From Halorussus pelagicus (lineage in GTDB: Archaea > Halobacteriota > Halobacteria > Halobacteriales > Haladaptataceae), in NCBI RefSeq assembly GCF_004087835.1, contig NZ_CP035119.1:372001-436000 (forward strand): DNA of 64,000 nucleotides, written 5' to 3'. Positions 45,119 through 53,190 of this stretch are shown here, piece after piece. Within the stretch, counting starts at the first letter, position 1. The number at the start of each line of letters is the position of its first letter. The position numbers and the translations under genes were made by a program. The notes beneath the pieces are model-generated. The model had not been told where the DNA came from, ran no database searches, and worked only from the letters and a program-made list of their open reading frames with translations.

Positions 45119-45889
45119 TCACAGTGGTGGAGTGTTACAGTAACCAAAGTCGTAACACACTGCTCCGGCCGCTCGTCTACAATCTTTAGTCAAGTCAATA
45201 TTTTTGCATACGTATTCAGCGACGACGCTACAGGTTGCACCAGCAATGGCGTTTACCAAACCTACCCCAAGGCAAATCGCGGTCGTACTTAATCCACATC
45301 CATATTTGCAAACGTATTTTACGATTTCTTTACAACCGGTACACTCGCCAATACCCTGAATCGAAACACTTTCTCCTTTGATGACAGAAGGTTCACCAGA
45401 TTGTGTGATTTCCTTTGTACGAACTTGACCGTTCTCAATGGTAGCAAAGTTGACTATCAGTTTACCATCTCGTTCCCAGAGAAGTTGACCCTTCGAATCA
45501 AAGAGTTCGCCGTTTGAGAAGGAGAAACCAATCCTCGCTTCTTTCGGGTCTGACGTTTTCTCTGCTGATTCAAAACCGAAGGTCACTAACCTTCCGGACA
45601 AACCTTGCTCATCTTTGGAGATTACCCGATACGCTTCAACATCCGCTTTGTTTACAGTGAAACTGTATTGTTCCTCAAAATGATTACTCAATTGTTCGAA
45701 CTCGGGTTGATTCTGTGCTTTATCTACAATACTTTTCTGTTGTGCTCTTTTTAGTTCAATAAGTTCGCTTTTTTCACCACGGACTGAATCGGATCTAATT
45801 CCTAGCCCAGCAGTACTGAGTCCTATCGTTCCGAGAAGGGATCGACGACTTATTCTGGAATCCTTATCGCTGTTTTTGTCTTTTGACAT
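45119..45889 (-). CDS. Halocin C8-like precursor protein (Tat-exported, ten-cysteine C-terminus)
   Basis: A 256-residue precursor. Residues 1 to about 35 form a Tat signal (ISRRSLLGTIGLSTAGLG). A hydrophilic middle, residues about 40-178, corresponds to the immunity/propeptide part. The C-terminal 78 residues contain ten cysteines at 183, 186, 194, 198, 206, 220, 228, 237, 245 and 251, with spacings 2-7-3-7-13-7-8-7-5. From memory, mature halocin C8 from Halorubrum has spacings 2-7-3-7-13-7-8-8-5 in a 76-residue peptide cut from a 283-residue Tat precursor, so the match is close. The gene is AT-rich against GC-rich flanks, which suggests transfer. The peptide likely kills other archaea. Confidence 0.88.
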   Translation of the reverse strand: MSKDKNSDKDSRISRRSLLGTIGLSTAGLGIRSDSVRGEKSELIELKRAQQKSIVDKAQNQPEFEQLSNHFEEQYSFTVNKADVEAYRVISKDEQGLSGRLVTFGFESAEKTSDPKEARIGFSFSNGELFDSKGQLLWERDGKLIVNFATIENGQVRTKEITQSGEPSVIKGESVSIQGIGECTGCKEIVKYVCKYGCGLSTTAICLGVGLVNAIAGATCSVVAEYVCKNIDLTKDCRRAAGAVCYDFGYCNTPPL

Positions 45890-45946
45890 CGACTTAACAT
45901 TCGAACCCCTTGATTAAAAAATGTGTTTTTTTTTTCTAACTTTATT

Positions 45947-46558
45947 TTAGTATTTTTTATTTTGGGTAAGCTGGTCAACCGCGCCGACGTTCTCCTCGCT
46001 CTCCATCGTCGGCGGATTGGGTTCGATGGTGGCGTAGCGGACGACCTCGCGGCCGAGTTCTCGGACGCGCTCGGCCACGTCCTCGTCGGTGAACGTGCCG
46101 TCCCGAATTGCCGAGTGCGACCGAGGCACCGCGGCCTGATGGGGCAGGACCCACGCGTCGAGCGCCCGACAGACCGACCGGAGGTGTTCGAGCGCCGTGA
46201 TGGGAAAGCCCCCGCCCGACACCGCGAGCAGGCCGACCGTCTTGTGTTCGAACTCCTCGAACCCGCAGTAGTCGAGCGCGGTCTTCAGCACCGAGGAGTA
46301 CGACCCGTGGTACATCGGCGACCCCAACAGGACGGCGTCGGCCTCGCGGACGGCGCGCTTGAGGTCCGCGGCGTCGCCCGCGTCCGCGTCGTCGGTGTCG
46401 GGGTCGTACGCGGGCAGGTCGTACTCGCGCAGATCGAGCAGGTCGGCCGCGCCGCCCTCGCTCTCGACGGTCTCCAAAGCAACTTCCAGCGCGACCCGCG
46501 TGACGCTCTCGTCTCGCAGACTTCCACAGAGCGCGACGACGTGAGGTGTGTCCGACAT
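45947..46558 (-). CDS. NADPH-dependent FMN reductase family protein
   Basis: A 203-residue flavodoxin-like protein starting MSDTPHVVALCGSLRDESVTR. It has the FMN-phosphate loop GSLRDESVTRVAL, then VLLGSPMYHGSYSSVLKTALDYCG and LLAVSGGGFPITALEHLR. It reduces free or bound FMN, quinones or metals with NADPH. Its 3' end runs into the AT-rich sequence upstream of the halocin-like gene. The downstream C-terminus (EENVGAVDQLTQNKKY) is less conserved. Confidence 0.9.
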   Translation of the reverse strand: MSDTPHVVALCGSLRDESVTRVALEVALETVESEGGAADLLDLREYDLPAYDPDTDDADAGDAADLKRAVREADAVLLGSPMYHGSYSSVLKTALDYCGFEEFEHKTVGLLAVSGGGFPITALEHLRSVCRALDAWVLPHQAAVPRSHSAIRDGTFTDEDVAERVRELGREVVRYATIEPNPPTMESEENVGAVDQLTQNKKY

Positions 46559-46652
46559 ACCTGTTTCCTCGGAGGCGAGCGCCAAATAGGTGGGTGGCGA
46601 CCCGAATCGGAGACAACGGACACTTATCGGTCCGAACACTACCTCGGCGCTA

Positions 46653-49565
46653 ATGGATACGACTCGGTCACGCCGGACCGCCGACGACCGACTGCGGGTC
46701 CTCCTCGCGGGACCGGAGCGGTGGGACCAGCGAGTGGGACCGATATTCGCCGAAGACGAGGACGTTTCCGCACAATCGGTCTCGACGGTCGAGCAGGCAG
46801 TCGCGGCGGCGACCGACCGACGCGCCGAACTCGATTGCGTGGTCGCCGCCCACCGACTCGGCGAGGAGACCGGTCTCGACCTGCTGGCGGCGCTCGGGTC
46901 ACGCGGATGCTCTATTCCCGTCGTGTTGGCACCGAGCGACGGGAGCGAATCGCTCGCCAGCGAGGCCGTCGGGGCGGGCGTCGCCGACTACCTCCCGGCA
47001 GATACGGAGGCGGCCGCGTTCCGTCAACGATGTCGGGCGGCGGTCGAGCGACGAGGCGACCAGCGCCGACGGCGCGAGCAAGCCGACCAGTTCGAGTCGT
47101 TTTTCGCCACGCCGGGCCAGTTCACCGCGGTCCTCGACGCCGACGGGACCGTCGTCCGCGCAAACCGGGGCGCGCTCGACGCGCTGGGGCGCGACGAGCG
47201 CGCCGTCCTCGGCAAGCGGTTCTGGGGGCTTCCGTGGACCGACGAGTCGTCGCGGGACCTCCAGCGAGCGGTTCACCGCGCTCGCCGGGGCGAGTACGCG
47301 GAGTTCGAGGCGGGACTGCCGGGCGACGGCGGCGACGCCGGTGCTGGCGACGCAGACGGCGAGGCCCGGTTCGAATTTACCGTCCGACCCGTGGCGAACG
47401 AGGGCGGCGACGTGGACCGCCTCGTCGTCGAGGGCCGCGAAGTCGCCGAGCGCGTCCGACTGGAGGAGGAACTGCGCGAGTCAGAGGAACTCCACCGCGT
47501 CACGCTGAACAACATGACCGACACCGTCCTTGTCACCGACGACGAGGGCGAGTTCACCTACGTCTGTCCGAACGTCCACTTCATCTTCGGCCACAGCGCC
47601 GAGGAGATTTACGACCTCGGGACCATCGACGCGCTTCTCGGCGAGGACCTCTTCGACCCGGACGGACTCGACGCCGAGGGGACTCTGACCAACATCGAAT
47701 GCACTGCGACCGACAAGGACGGCCGGGAACACACCCTGCTGGTCAACGTCCGACAGGTGTCGATTCAGGGCGGGACGACCCTCTACAGTTGCCGTGACAT
47801 CACGAAGCGAAAACAGCGCGAGCGGGCGCTCACGCAACTCCACCGGACCAGTCGCGGCCTGCTCTACGCTGAGACGAAAGCCGAGATAGCCGACCGCGTG
47901 GTATCGGACGCCGCCGCGGTTCTCCCCTCGGCCGCCGCGGCGCTCTACCGGTTCGACCGCGAGGAGAACGTCCTCTACCCGACGGCGGTCTCCGACGAGT
48001 TCGAGGAACTCGTCGGCGCGCTCCCGGAGTTCCGCCTCGACCGCGAGAACCCCCTCACCGAGGCCTTCGTGGAGGACGAGACCCGGACCGATGACTCCGC
48101 GGGAAGAGACGCGTACCTCGACCGGACCGACCGCGCTCCCCAGTCGCCGTTCTCGACGCTCGGCGATTACGTTGCGGTTCCGCTGGGCGACCACGGCGTC
48201 TTCCTCGCGGCCGCCGCCGAGGCGACCTTCGACGAGGTCGGCGCGGAGGTGGCGGAACTGCTGGCCGCGACGACCGAGGCGGCGTTCGACCGCGTGGAGC
48301 GCGAGAGCGAACTCCGCGAGCGCGACCGGGCGCTCCAGCGACAGAACGAGCGACTGTCGCAACTCAACCGGGTCAACGAGTTCATCCGCGAGATAGACCA
48401 GGCGCTCGTCCGCGCGGAGTCCCGCGAGAAGATAGAGGCGGCGGTCTGCGAGCGACTGACCGCCGACGACCGGTTCCGGTTCGCGTGGATCGGCGAGACC
48501 ACGTCGCTGAGTCGGACGCTCCGGCCACGAGCGTGGGCGGGAGACGAGCAGGGGTACCTCGACGGCGTGCCCTTCGAATTCGACGGCGATTCGGCGGCCG
48601 CCGAACCGAGCGTCCGAACCGCCGAGCGTCGGGAGGCGACGCTCGTCGCCAACGTCGCCGAACACCTCCGGACCGGCCAGTGGTGCAAAGAGGCGGTATC
48701 GCGGGACTTCCAGTCGGTGCTGTCGATTCCGCTCGCGTATGATGACGTGCTGTTCGGGACGCTGACCGTCTACGCCGACCGACCGAACGCCTTCGACGAG
48801 ATGGTCCAGTCGGTCCTCCGGGAACTCGGCGACACCGTGGCCGCGGCGATCAACGCGGTCCAGCGCAAGGAGGCCCTGAGAAGCGACGCGGTGGTCGAAC
48901 TCGAATACCGAGTTTCGGACCCGAGCGGCGTCCTCTCCCGACTCGCCGGAGAGACCGGCGCGTCGCTGGAAGTCGAGGGCGACGTGGTCGGCGACGACGG
49001 GACGACACTCGTGTTCGTCACCGTCGAGGGCGCGGACCTCAACCGCGTGGTCGCGTCGGCCGAGGCCTCGGTCGGCGTCGCCGACGCGGAGTCGGTTCGG
49101 GAGACCGACGAGGGCGGACTCGTGGGACTCCGTCTGCGCGAGGACTTCGTGACCTCGGTGCTGGCCGACCACGGAGCGGTCCTCCAACGCTTCCGAGCGA
49201 CGCCCGAAGGTCTCTCGCTGACGGTGGACGTACCGGACTCGGTCACGACGCGGTCGATAGACGAAGTCGTCTCGAACAGCTACGACTCGGCCGAACCGGT
49301 CGCACAGCGCCAGCGAACGCGGGCGCTGGACACGCGCGGGCGGGCCGGGCGACTCCGCGACGACCTCACCGAGCGACAGTTGGAGGTCGCGCAGATGGCC
49401 TACCACGCGGGCTACTTCGACGCCGACCGAGACGTGACCGGCCGGGACGTAGCCGCGATGCTGGATATCTCTCACACCGCGTTCTACGACCACGTTCGGC
49501 GAATCCAGCGGAAACTGTTTGCGTCGCTGTTCGAGAACCGCCCGCACACCGAGGAGGTTGAATAG
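46653..49565 (+). CDS. Bat-type multidomain sensor and HTH-10 transcription regulator
   Basis: A 970-residue protein. It has a degenerate receiver-like N-terminus (LRVLLAGPERWDQRVG to ADYLPADTEAAAFRQR, about residues 12-130), PAS domains (about 150-260 and 285-395, with DGTVVRANRGALDALGRDE and YVCPNVHFIFGHSAEEI) and GAF domains (about 410-560 and 590-730). A bacterio-opsin-activator domain and a C-terminal HTH-10 (LTERQLEVAQMAYHAGYFDA) follow. The two small regulators at 14732 and 18137 use the same HTH type. It probably senses redox, light or a small molecule. Targets are unknown. A perfect inverted repeat covers its stop codon. Confidence 0.9.
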   Translation: MDTTRSRRTADDRLRVLLAGPERWDQRVGPIFAEDEDVSAQSVSTVEQAVAAATDRRAELDCVVAAHRLGEETGLDLLAALGSRGCSIPVVLAPSDGSESLASEAVGAGVADYLPADTEAAAFRQRCRAAVERRGDQRRRREQADQFESFFATPGQFTAVLDADGTVVRANRGALDALGRDERAVLGKRFWGLPWTDESSRDLQRAVHRARRGEYAEFEAGLPGDGGDAGAGDADGEARFEFTVRPVANEGGDVDRLVVEGREVAERVRLEEELRESEELHRVTLNNMTDTVLVTDDEGEFTYVCPNVHFIFGHSAEEIYDLGTIDALLGEDLFDPDGLDAEGTLTNIECTATDKDGREHTLLVNVRQVSIQGGTTLYSCRDITKRKQRERALTQLHRTSRGLLYAETKAEIADRVVSDAAAVLPSAAAALYRFDREENVLYPTAVSDEFEELVGALPEFRLDRENPLTEAFVEDETRTDDSAGRDAYLDRTDRAPQSPFSTLGDYVAVPLGDHGVFLAAAAEATFDEVGAEVAELLAATTEAAFDRVERESELRERDRALQRQNERLSQLNRVNEFIREIDQALVRAESREKIEAAVCERLTADDRFRFAWIGETTSLSRTLRPRAWAGDEQGYLDGVPFEFDGDSAAAEPSVRTAERREATLVANVAEHLRTGQWCKEAVSRDFQSVLSIPLAYDDVLFGTLTVYADRPNAFDEMVQSVLRELGDTVAAAINAVQRKEALRSDAVVELEYRVSDPSGVLSRLAGETGASLEVEGDVVGDDGTTLVFVTVEGADLNRVVASAEASVGVADAESVRETDEGGLVGLRLREDFVTSVLADHGAVLQRFRATPEGLSLTVDVPDSVTTRSIDEVVSNSYDSAEPVAQRQRTRALDTRGRAGRLRDDLTERQLEVAQMAYHAGYFDADRDVTGRDVAAMLDISHTAFYDHVRRIQRKLFASLFENRPHTEEVE

Positions 49566-49603
49566 TAACCCACGTCTCGGAGGAACACGGGTTACTATTC
49601 AAC
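49557..49603. repeat. 15-base perfect inverted repeat over a stop codon
   Basis: Arms GTTGAATAGTAACCC (49557-49571) and GGGTTACTATTCAAC (49589-49603) are perfectly complementary, with a 17-base spacer. The left arm includes the last codons and the TAG stop of the Bat-type regulator. No T-run follows, so it is not a classic terminator. It could be a transcript-stabilising hairpin, a binding site, or a trace of a small mobile element. Confidence 0.75.
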
Positions 49604-49646
49604 AAGACAGTCCATGACGCGGTAGCGTCTTAGCAATATTTACCGA

Positions 49647-49796
49647 ATGAAAACCCGCGACCCGGAGTACGACGCAGACGAGGACTACGAGTACGAGTGT
49701 CTGCACTGCGGTGCGACGGTGAGCGCGAGCAGTCACCCCGGCGATTGCGACGACTGTGGACGCTCGATGCGAAATCGACGGATGCCCTACGAGTAA
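49647..49796 (+). CDS. Rubrerythrin-like small zinc-ribbon protein
   Basis: A 49-residue protein (MKTRDPEYDADEDYEYECLH start). Two cysteine pairs, C-L-H-C-G and C-D-D-C-G, form a rubredoxin/rubrerythrin-like zinc or iron ribbon, and the protein ends in RRMPYE. It sits six bases upstream of gdhB on the same strand and is probably co-transcribed with it. Very small proteins of this type are widespread in haloarchaea. Confidence 0.75.
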   Translation: MKTRDPEYDADEDYEYECLHCGATVSASSHPGDCDDCGRSMRNRRMPYE

Positions 49797-49802
49797 TTTA
49801 CT

Positions 49803-51092
49803 ATGGCAACGAATACACTGGACGACCCCGAGGGAGACGACTACTCGGAGACCGAATCGGCGCTCGAAACGGCCTTGCGACAGCTCTCGGCGGCGGCCAC
49901 GCACGTTGACGTGGACGAGGGCGTCATCGAACGCCTCAAACACCCGACGCGGGTGGTCGAAGTCGGCGTGCCGCTGAAGCGCGACGATGGAAGCGTCGAA
50001 GTGTTCACGGGGTATCGCGCCCAGCACGACGACGTGCGCGGCCCGTACAAGGGCGGCCTGCGCTTCCACCCCGACGTGACCGCCGAGGAGTGTGTCGGTC
50101 TCTCGATGTGGATGACGTGGAAGTGCGCCGTGATGGACCTGCCCTTTGGCGGCGGGAAGGGCGGCATCGTCGTGAACCCGAAGGAACTCAGCACCGAAGA
50201 GAAGGAGCGTCTGACCCGACGCTTCGCCGAGGAAATTCGGGAGACTATCGGCCCGAAGCGCGACATCCCCGCGCCGGACATGGGCACCGACGCCCAGACG
50301 ATGGCGTGGTTCATGGACGCTTACTCGATGCAGGAGGGCGAGACGACGCCCGGCGTCGTCACGGGCAAGCCGCCCGTCATCGGGGGGAGCGAAGGCCGCG
50401 AGGAAGCGCCGGGTCGCTCGGTCGCCATCATCGCACGCGAGGCGCTCCAATACTACGACACGGACGTAGACGAGGCCACCGTGGCGGTTCAAGGATTCGG
50501 CTCGGTCGGCGCGAACGCCGCGCGCCTACTCGACGACTGGGGCGCGAACGTCGTCGCCGTCAGCGACGTGAACGGCGCGGCCTACGACACGACGGGGCTG
50601 GACACCCACGCGGTCCCCTCCCACGAGGAACAGCCCGAGGCCGTGATGCAGTACGACGCGCCGAACACGCTCACGAACGAGGAGATTCTGGAACTCGACG
50701 TGGACGTGCTGGTTCCGGCGGCCATTGGGAACGTCCTCACCGCGGACAACGCCAGCGACGTGCAGGCCGACATCGTGGTCGAGGGCGCGAACGGCCCGAC
50801 AACTTCGGCCGCGGACGAAATCCTCGACGAGCGCGGGGTCGAAGTCATCCCGGACATCCTCGCCAACGCGGGCGGGGTCACCGTCTCGTACTTCGAGTGG
50901 CTGCAGGACATCAATCGTCGTCAGTGGTCGCTCGAACGCGTCAACGAGGAATTGGAATCACACATGCTCTCGGCGTGGGACGACGTACGGACCGAAGTCG
51001 AGACCCGCGACCTGAGTTGGCGCGACGCCGCCTACGTCGTCGCGCTCGAACGGGTCGGCGAGGCGAAATCGAGTCGCGGTCTCTGGCCGTAG
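49803..51092 (+). CDS. gdhB: Glu/Leu/Phe/Val dehydrogenase (glutamate dehydrogenase)
   Basis: A 429-residue enzyme with the substrate domain [22 protein letters not shown], the catalytic lysine segment [19 protein letters not shown], and [14 protein letters not shown]. It also has the Rossmann region [23 protein letters not shown] and the acidic [10 protein letters not shown] near the end. It interconverts glutamate and 2-oxoglutarate with ammonia. The symbol follows the usual haloarchaeal naming. The substrate is inferred from close family resemblance. Confidence 0.94.
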   Translation: MATNTLDDPEGDDYSETESALETALRQLSAAATHVDVDEGVIERLKHPTRVVEVGVPLKRDDGSVEVFTGYRAQHDDVRGPYKGGLRFHPDVTAEECVGLSMWMTWKCAVMDLPFGGGKGGIVVNPKELSTEEKERLTRRFAEEIRETIGPKRDIPAPDMGTDAQTMAWFMDAYSMQEGETTPGVVTGKPPVIGGSEGREEAPGRSVAIIAREALQYYDTDVDEATVAVQGFGSVGANAARLLDDWGANVVAVSDVNGAAYDTTGLDTHAVPSHEEQPEAVMQYDAPNTLTNEEILELDVDVLVPAAIGNVLTADNASDVQADIVVEGANGPTTSAADEILDERGVEVIPDILANAGGVTVSYFEWLQDINRRQWSLERVNEELESHMLSAWDDVRTEVETRDLSWRDAAYVVALERVGEAKSSRGLWP

Positions 51093-51244
51093 CGAGCGCG
51101 GTCGGAGACCACTGACGAAGCGAACTCCGCAGACGGCGGGCGCACCGGGTTCGCTTCGAGAAGGGACCTAGGGATTTGCTTGTTCGGACGAGACCGGTGC
51201 GCCGGGTCAGGGGCGGGCAGTGCGGTCGGTATTTTTCGAGATGA

Positions 51245-52654
51245 CTACTCGCCGGAGAGGTCGGTCACGCGCCCGACGAACAGCGGCGTCTCTGTCGGGC
51301 GGTCCCGGATGTAGAACAGGAACGGCCGGTCCACGGTCATCTCGACTCGCTTCGACAACGCGCTTTCAGCGATTACCGCCGCCGTCGCGGCCGCCGCCTC
51401 GGTGCCGCGCTCGTCCACCGACACGAAGCTCTGGTGGACCACATCGCTGACGAACAGATTCTCCTCGCTCATCCCCGACAGGTCCGCCGACGGCCCGAAC
51501 GCTCGCTCCATTCCGAGATTCGTCATCGCCTTCACGAGGCTGAACGACGACTCGACCTCGAACTTCGGGAGCGCGAGCGTGACCTGCGCGCGACTCGTCT
51601 GGTCGAGCATCGTGGCGAGTCTATCGACCGTCAGCGACGCCTCGAAGGTCTCGAACTCGCCCGCCGCGGGGAGGACGACGACCATGCTCGTCTCGCCGTT
51701 GGCGTAGGGGAGTTCGACCAGTTGGTGGCCGTCGATTTCGGCGTAGTTCGCCTTCAGTTCGTTGTGCATCGTCGGCACCCGCGCGGTCGAACCGTCGAGC
51801 GCGGTGAAGGTCCGCTCCTCCGTCTCGTCCTCGGAGAACGGAATCTCCCAGCGCGCCGAGAAGTAGACCGCGTTCGTCAGCACGAGACGAGTCGCTTGGT
51901 CGATGGCGTCTCGGGGAAGCAGGTCCTCGATGTTGCCCTCGGTGCGCTCGGCGACCCACGAGTTGATTCGCTCTCGGGCCGCTTCCGGGTCGCCCCTGAA
52001 GTCCGCGAGTCGCAGGCCCGCGCCGTAGTAGGCATCGAGCAGGTCCAGAAACTCCTCGCGGAAGGAGAACCCCTCTTGGCCCCACACGCCGTTCGCGGTG
52101 GTGAACTCGAAGGCCGGACCGGGGTCCTCGTCGTCGCCCGACACCGTCCGGGCGTCCGTATCCTCGCCGTCCTCGTTGCGTCGCTCGAACTCGGCGGCGA
52201 GCGACGAAAACGCCGGATGGAGATTTTGCCGGTCGAGAACGAACCGGAGCGCGTCGGCCATCTCGGCGGCCGTCTCTTCGCGCGCACCGGCGTAGGTCAT
52301 CGCCAGCGTAACCGAGACGCTGTAGGGGGAGTAGAAGAGGTTCGGGTCGTCTTGCTGGTCGCGCAGGACCGCGAGCAGGTCGAGCGCGAACCCGACGTTC
52401 TCCCGAATCTGGTCGGCGAGCAGGTCCTCGGCGAGTTCGGGGTCGGTCGTGGGGTCGATTTCGGGGAAGGGCGGCGCGTCGAAGTCCTCGAAACCGGGCG
52501 ACTCCTCGGTGGTCGTCTCCTCGGGAGTGGACGTGTCGCTGGTCGTGTCGGTCGCGGTTCCGGTCGTCTGCGGGTCGTCGCTTCCCGTACATCCCGCGAG
52601 TCCGGCGAGGAAGGCACCGGACAGCGCGAGGGTTTCGCGGCGTCGGAGGGACAT
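51245..52654 (-). CDS. Secreted lipoprotein serpin (serine protease inhibitor)
   Basis: A 469-residue protein. The N-terminus MSLRRRETLALSGAFLAGLAGC is a Tat-type lipoprotein signal with a lipobox cysteine at about residue 22. A Thr/Ser/Glu-rich linker follows, and the serpin fold begins around residue 85. Family blocks are NLFYSPYSVSVTLAMTYAGA, LVLTNAVYFSARWEIPF and DRPFLFYIRDRPTETPLFVGR. The reactive loop hinge is GTEAAAATAAV, and the scissile region SALSKRVEM predicts inhibition of a serine protease. It would sit on the outer face of the membrane. The target could be a halolysin, by inference. Confidence 0.9.
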   Translation of the reverse strand: MSLRRRETLALSGAFLAGLAGCTGSDDPQTTGTATDTTSDTSTPEETTTEESPGFEDFDAPPFPEIDPTTDPELAEDLLADQIRENVGFALDLLAVLRDQQDDPNLFYSPYSVSVTLAMTYAGAREETAAEMADALRFVLDRQNLHPAFSSLAAEFERRNEDGEDTDARTVSGDDEDPGPAFEFTTANGVWGQEGFSFREEFLDLLDAYYGAGLRLADFRGDPEAARERINSWVAERTEGNIEDLLPRDAIDQATRLVLTNAVYFSARWEIPFSEDETEERTFTALDGSTARVPTMHNELKANYAEIDGHQLVELPYANGETSMVVVLPAAGEFETFEASLTVDRLATMLDQTSRAQVTLALPKFEVESSFSLVKAMTNLGMERAFGPSADLSGMSEENLFVSDVVHQSFVSVDERGTEAAAATAAVIAESALSKRVEMTVDRPFLFYIRDRPTETPLFVGRVTDLSGE

Positions 52655-52721
52655 GAACGGGGCTTCGACGGGTCGGGGTAAACGCTTTCTGTAGAGTGAA
52701 ACGGGCGTTTCAGTGACGCGT

Positions 52722-53108
52722 TCACTCGCCGCGCTCGTTCGATTTCGAGGTACCGTTTCGGAGCGAGTCGAGCGTCGTCCAAACGACCGCGGCCGCGGTC
52801 GCCAGTCCGACGACCGCCAACAGTGAGTACAGCGGCGACGCGAGCGGGAACAGGACAAATATCGAAATCAGCGACAGCGCAAGGGCCAACAGCGCCGCGG
52901 TGGCGATTTCGACCGCCTCCGGCCGGGTCCGGAGGACCGAGGGATAGCCGAACTCCTCGGCGACGGTCGAGAGTCCGAGGAGGTTCAACGTGACGTACCA
53001 GAGGACGAGGACGACCGGCGGGAGCGACGTGTCGTAGACGACCGGAAGGTGGCCCAAGACCGCGAAGGACGCGCCCCAGAGGAGTTGGTCAATTCGTTGT
53101 ATTCTCAT
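52722..53108 (-). CDS. Membrane protein downstream of the second Cys-rich precursor
   Basis: A 128-residue protein starting MRIQRIDQLLWGASFAVLGH, with about four hydrophobic segments (VLVLWYVTLNLLGL, IATAALLALALSLISIFVLF, SLLAVVGLATAAAVVW) and a hydrophilic tail (NGTSKSNERGE). It begins 82 bases behind the ten-cysteine precursor gene on the same strand. That order repeats the arrangement at 44853-45889. It is GC-rich and may be a native gene. An immunity role is only a positional guess. Confidence 0.65.
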   Translation of the reverse strand: MRIQRIDQLLWGASFAVLGHLPVVYDTSLPPVVLVLWYVTLNLLGLSTVAEEFGYPSVLRTRPEAVEIATAALLALALSLISIFVLFPLASPLYSLLAVVGLATAAAVVWTTLDSLRNGTSKSNERGE

Positions 53109-53190
53109 CGTATCGTGCTGAAAGACGGGGTAGATACGCTTGTATGTTTGTCTGAGATATGGTTACATTTCGATTCTCTCTTGCCCTGTT

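Noticed and set aside
47481-49547. 688-codon minus-strand open frame opposite the Bat-type regulator
   Set aside because: Antisense to a gene with PAS, GAF and HTH domains. It is arginine-rich and without recognised domains.
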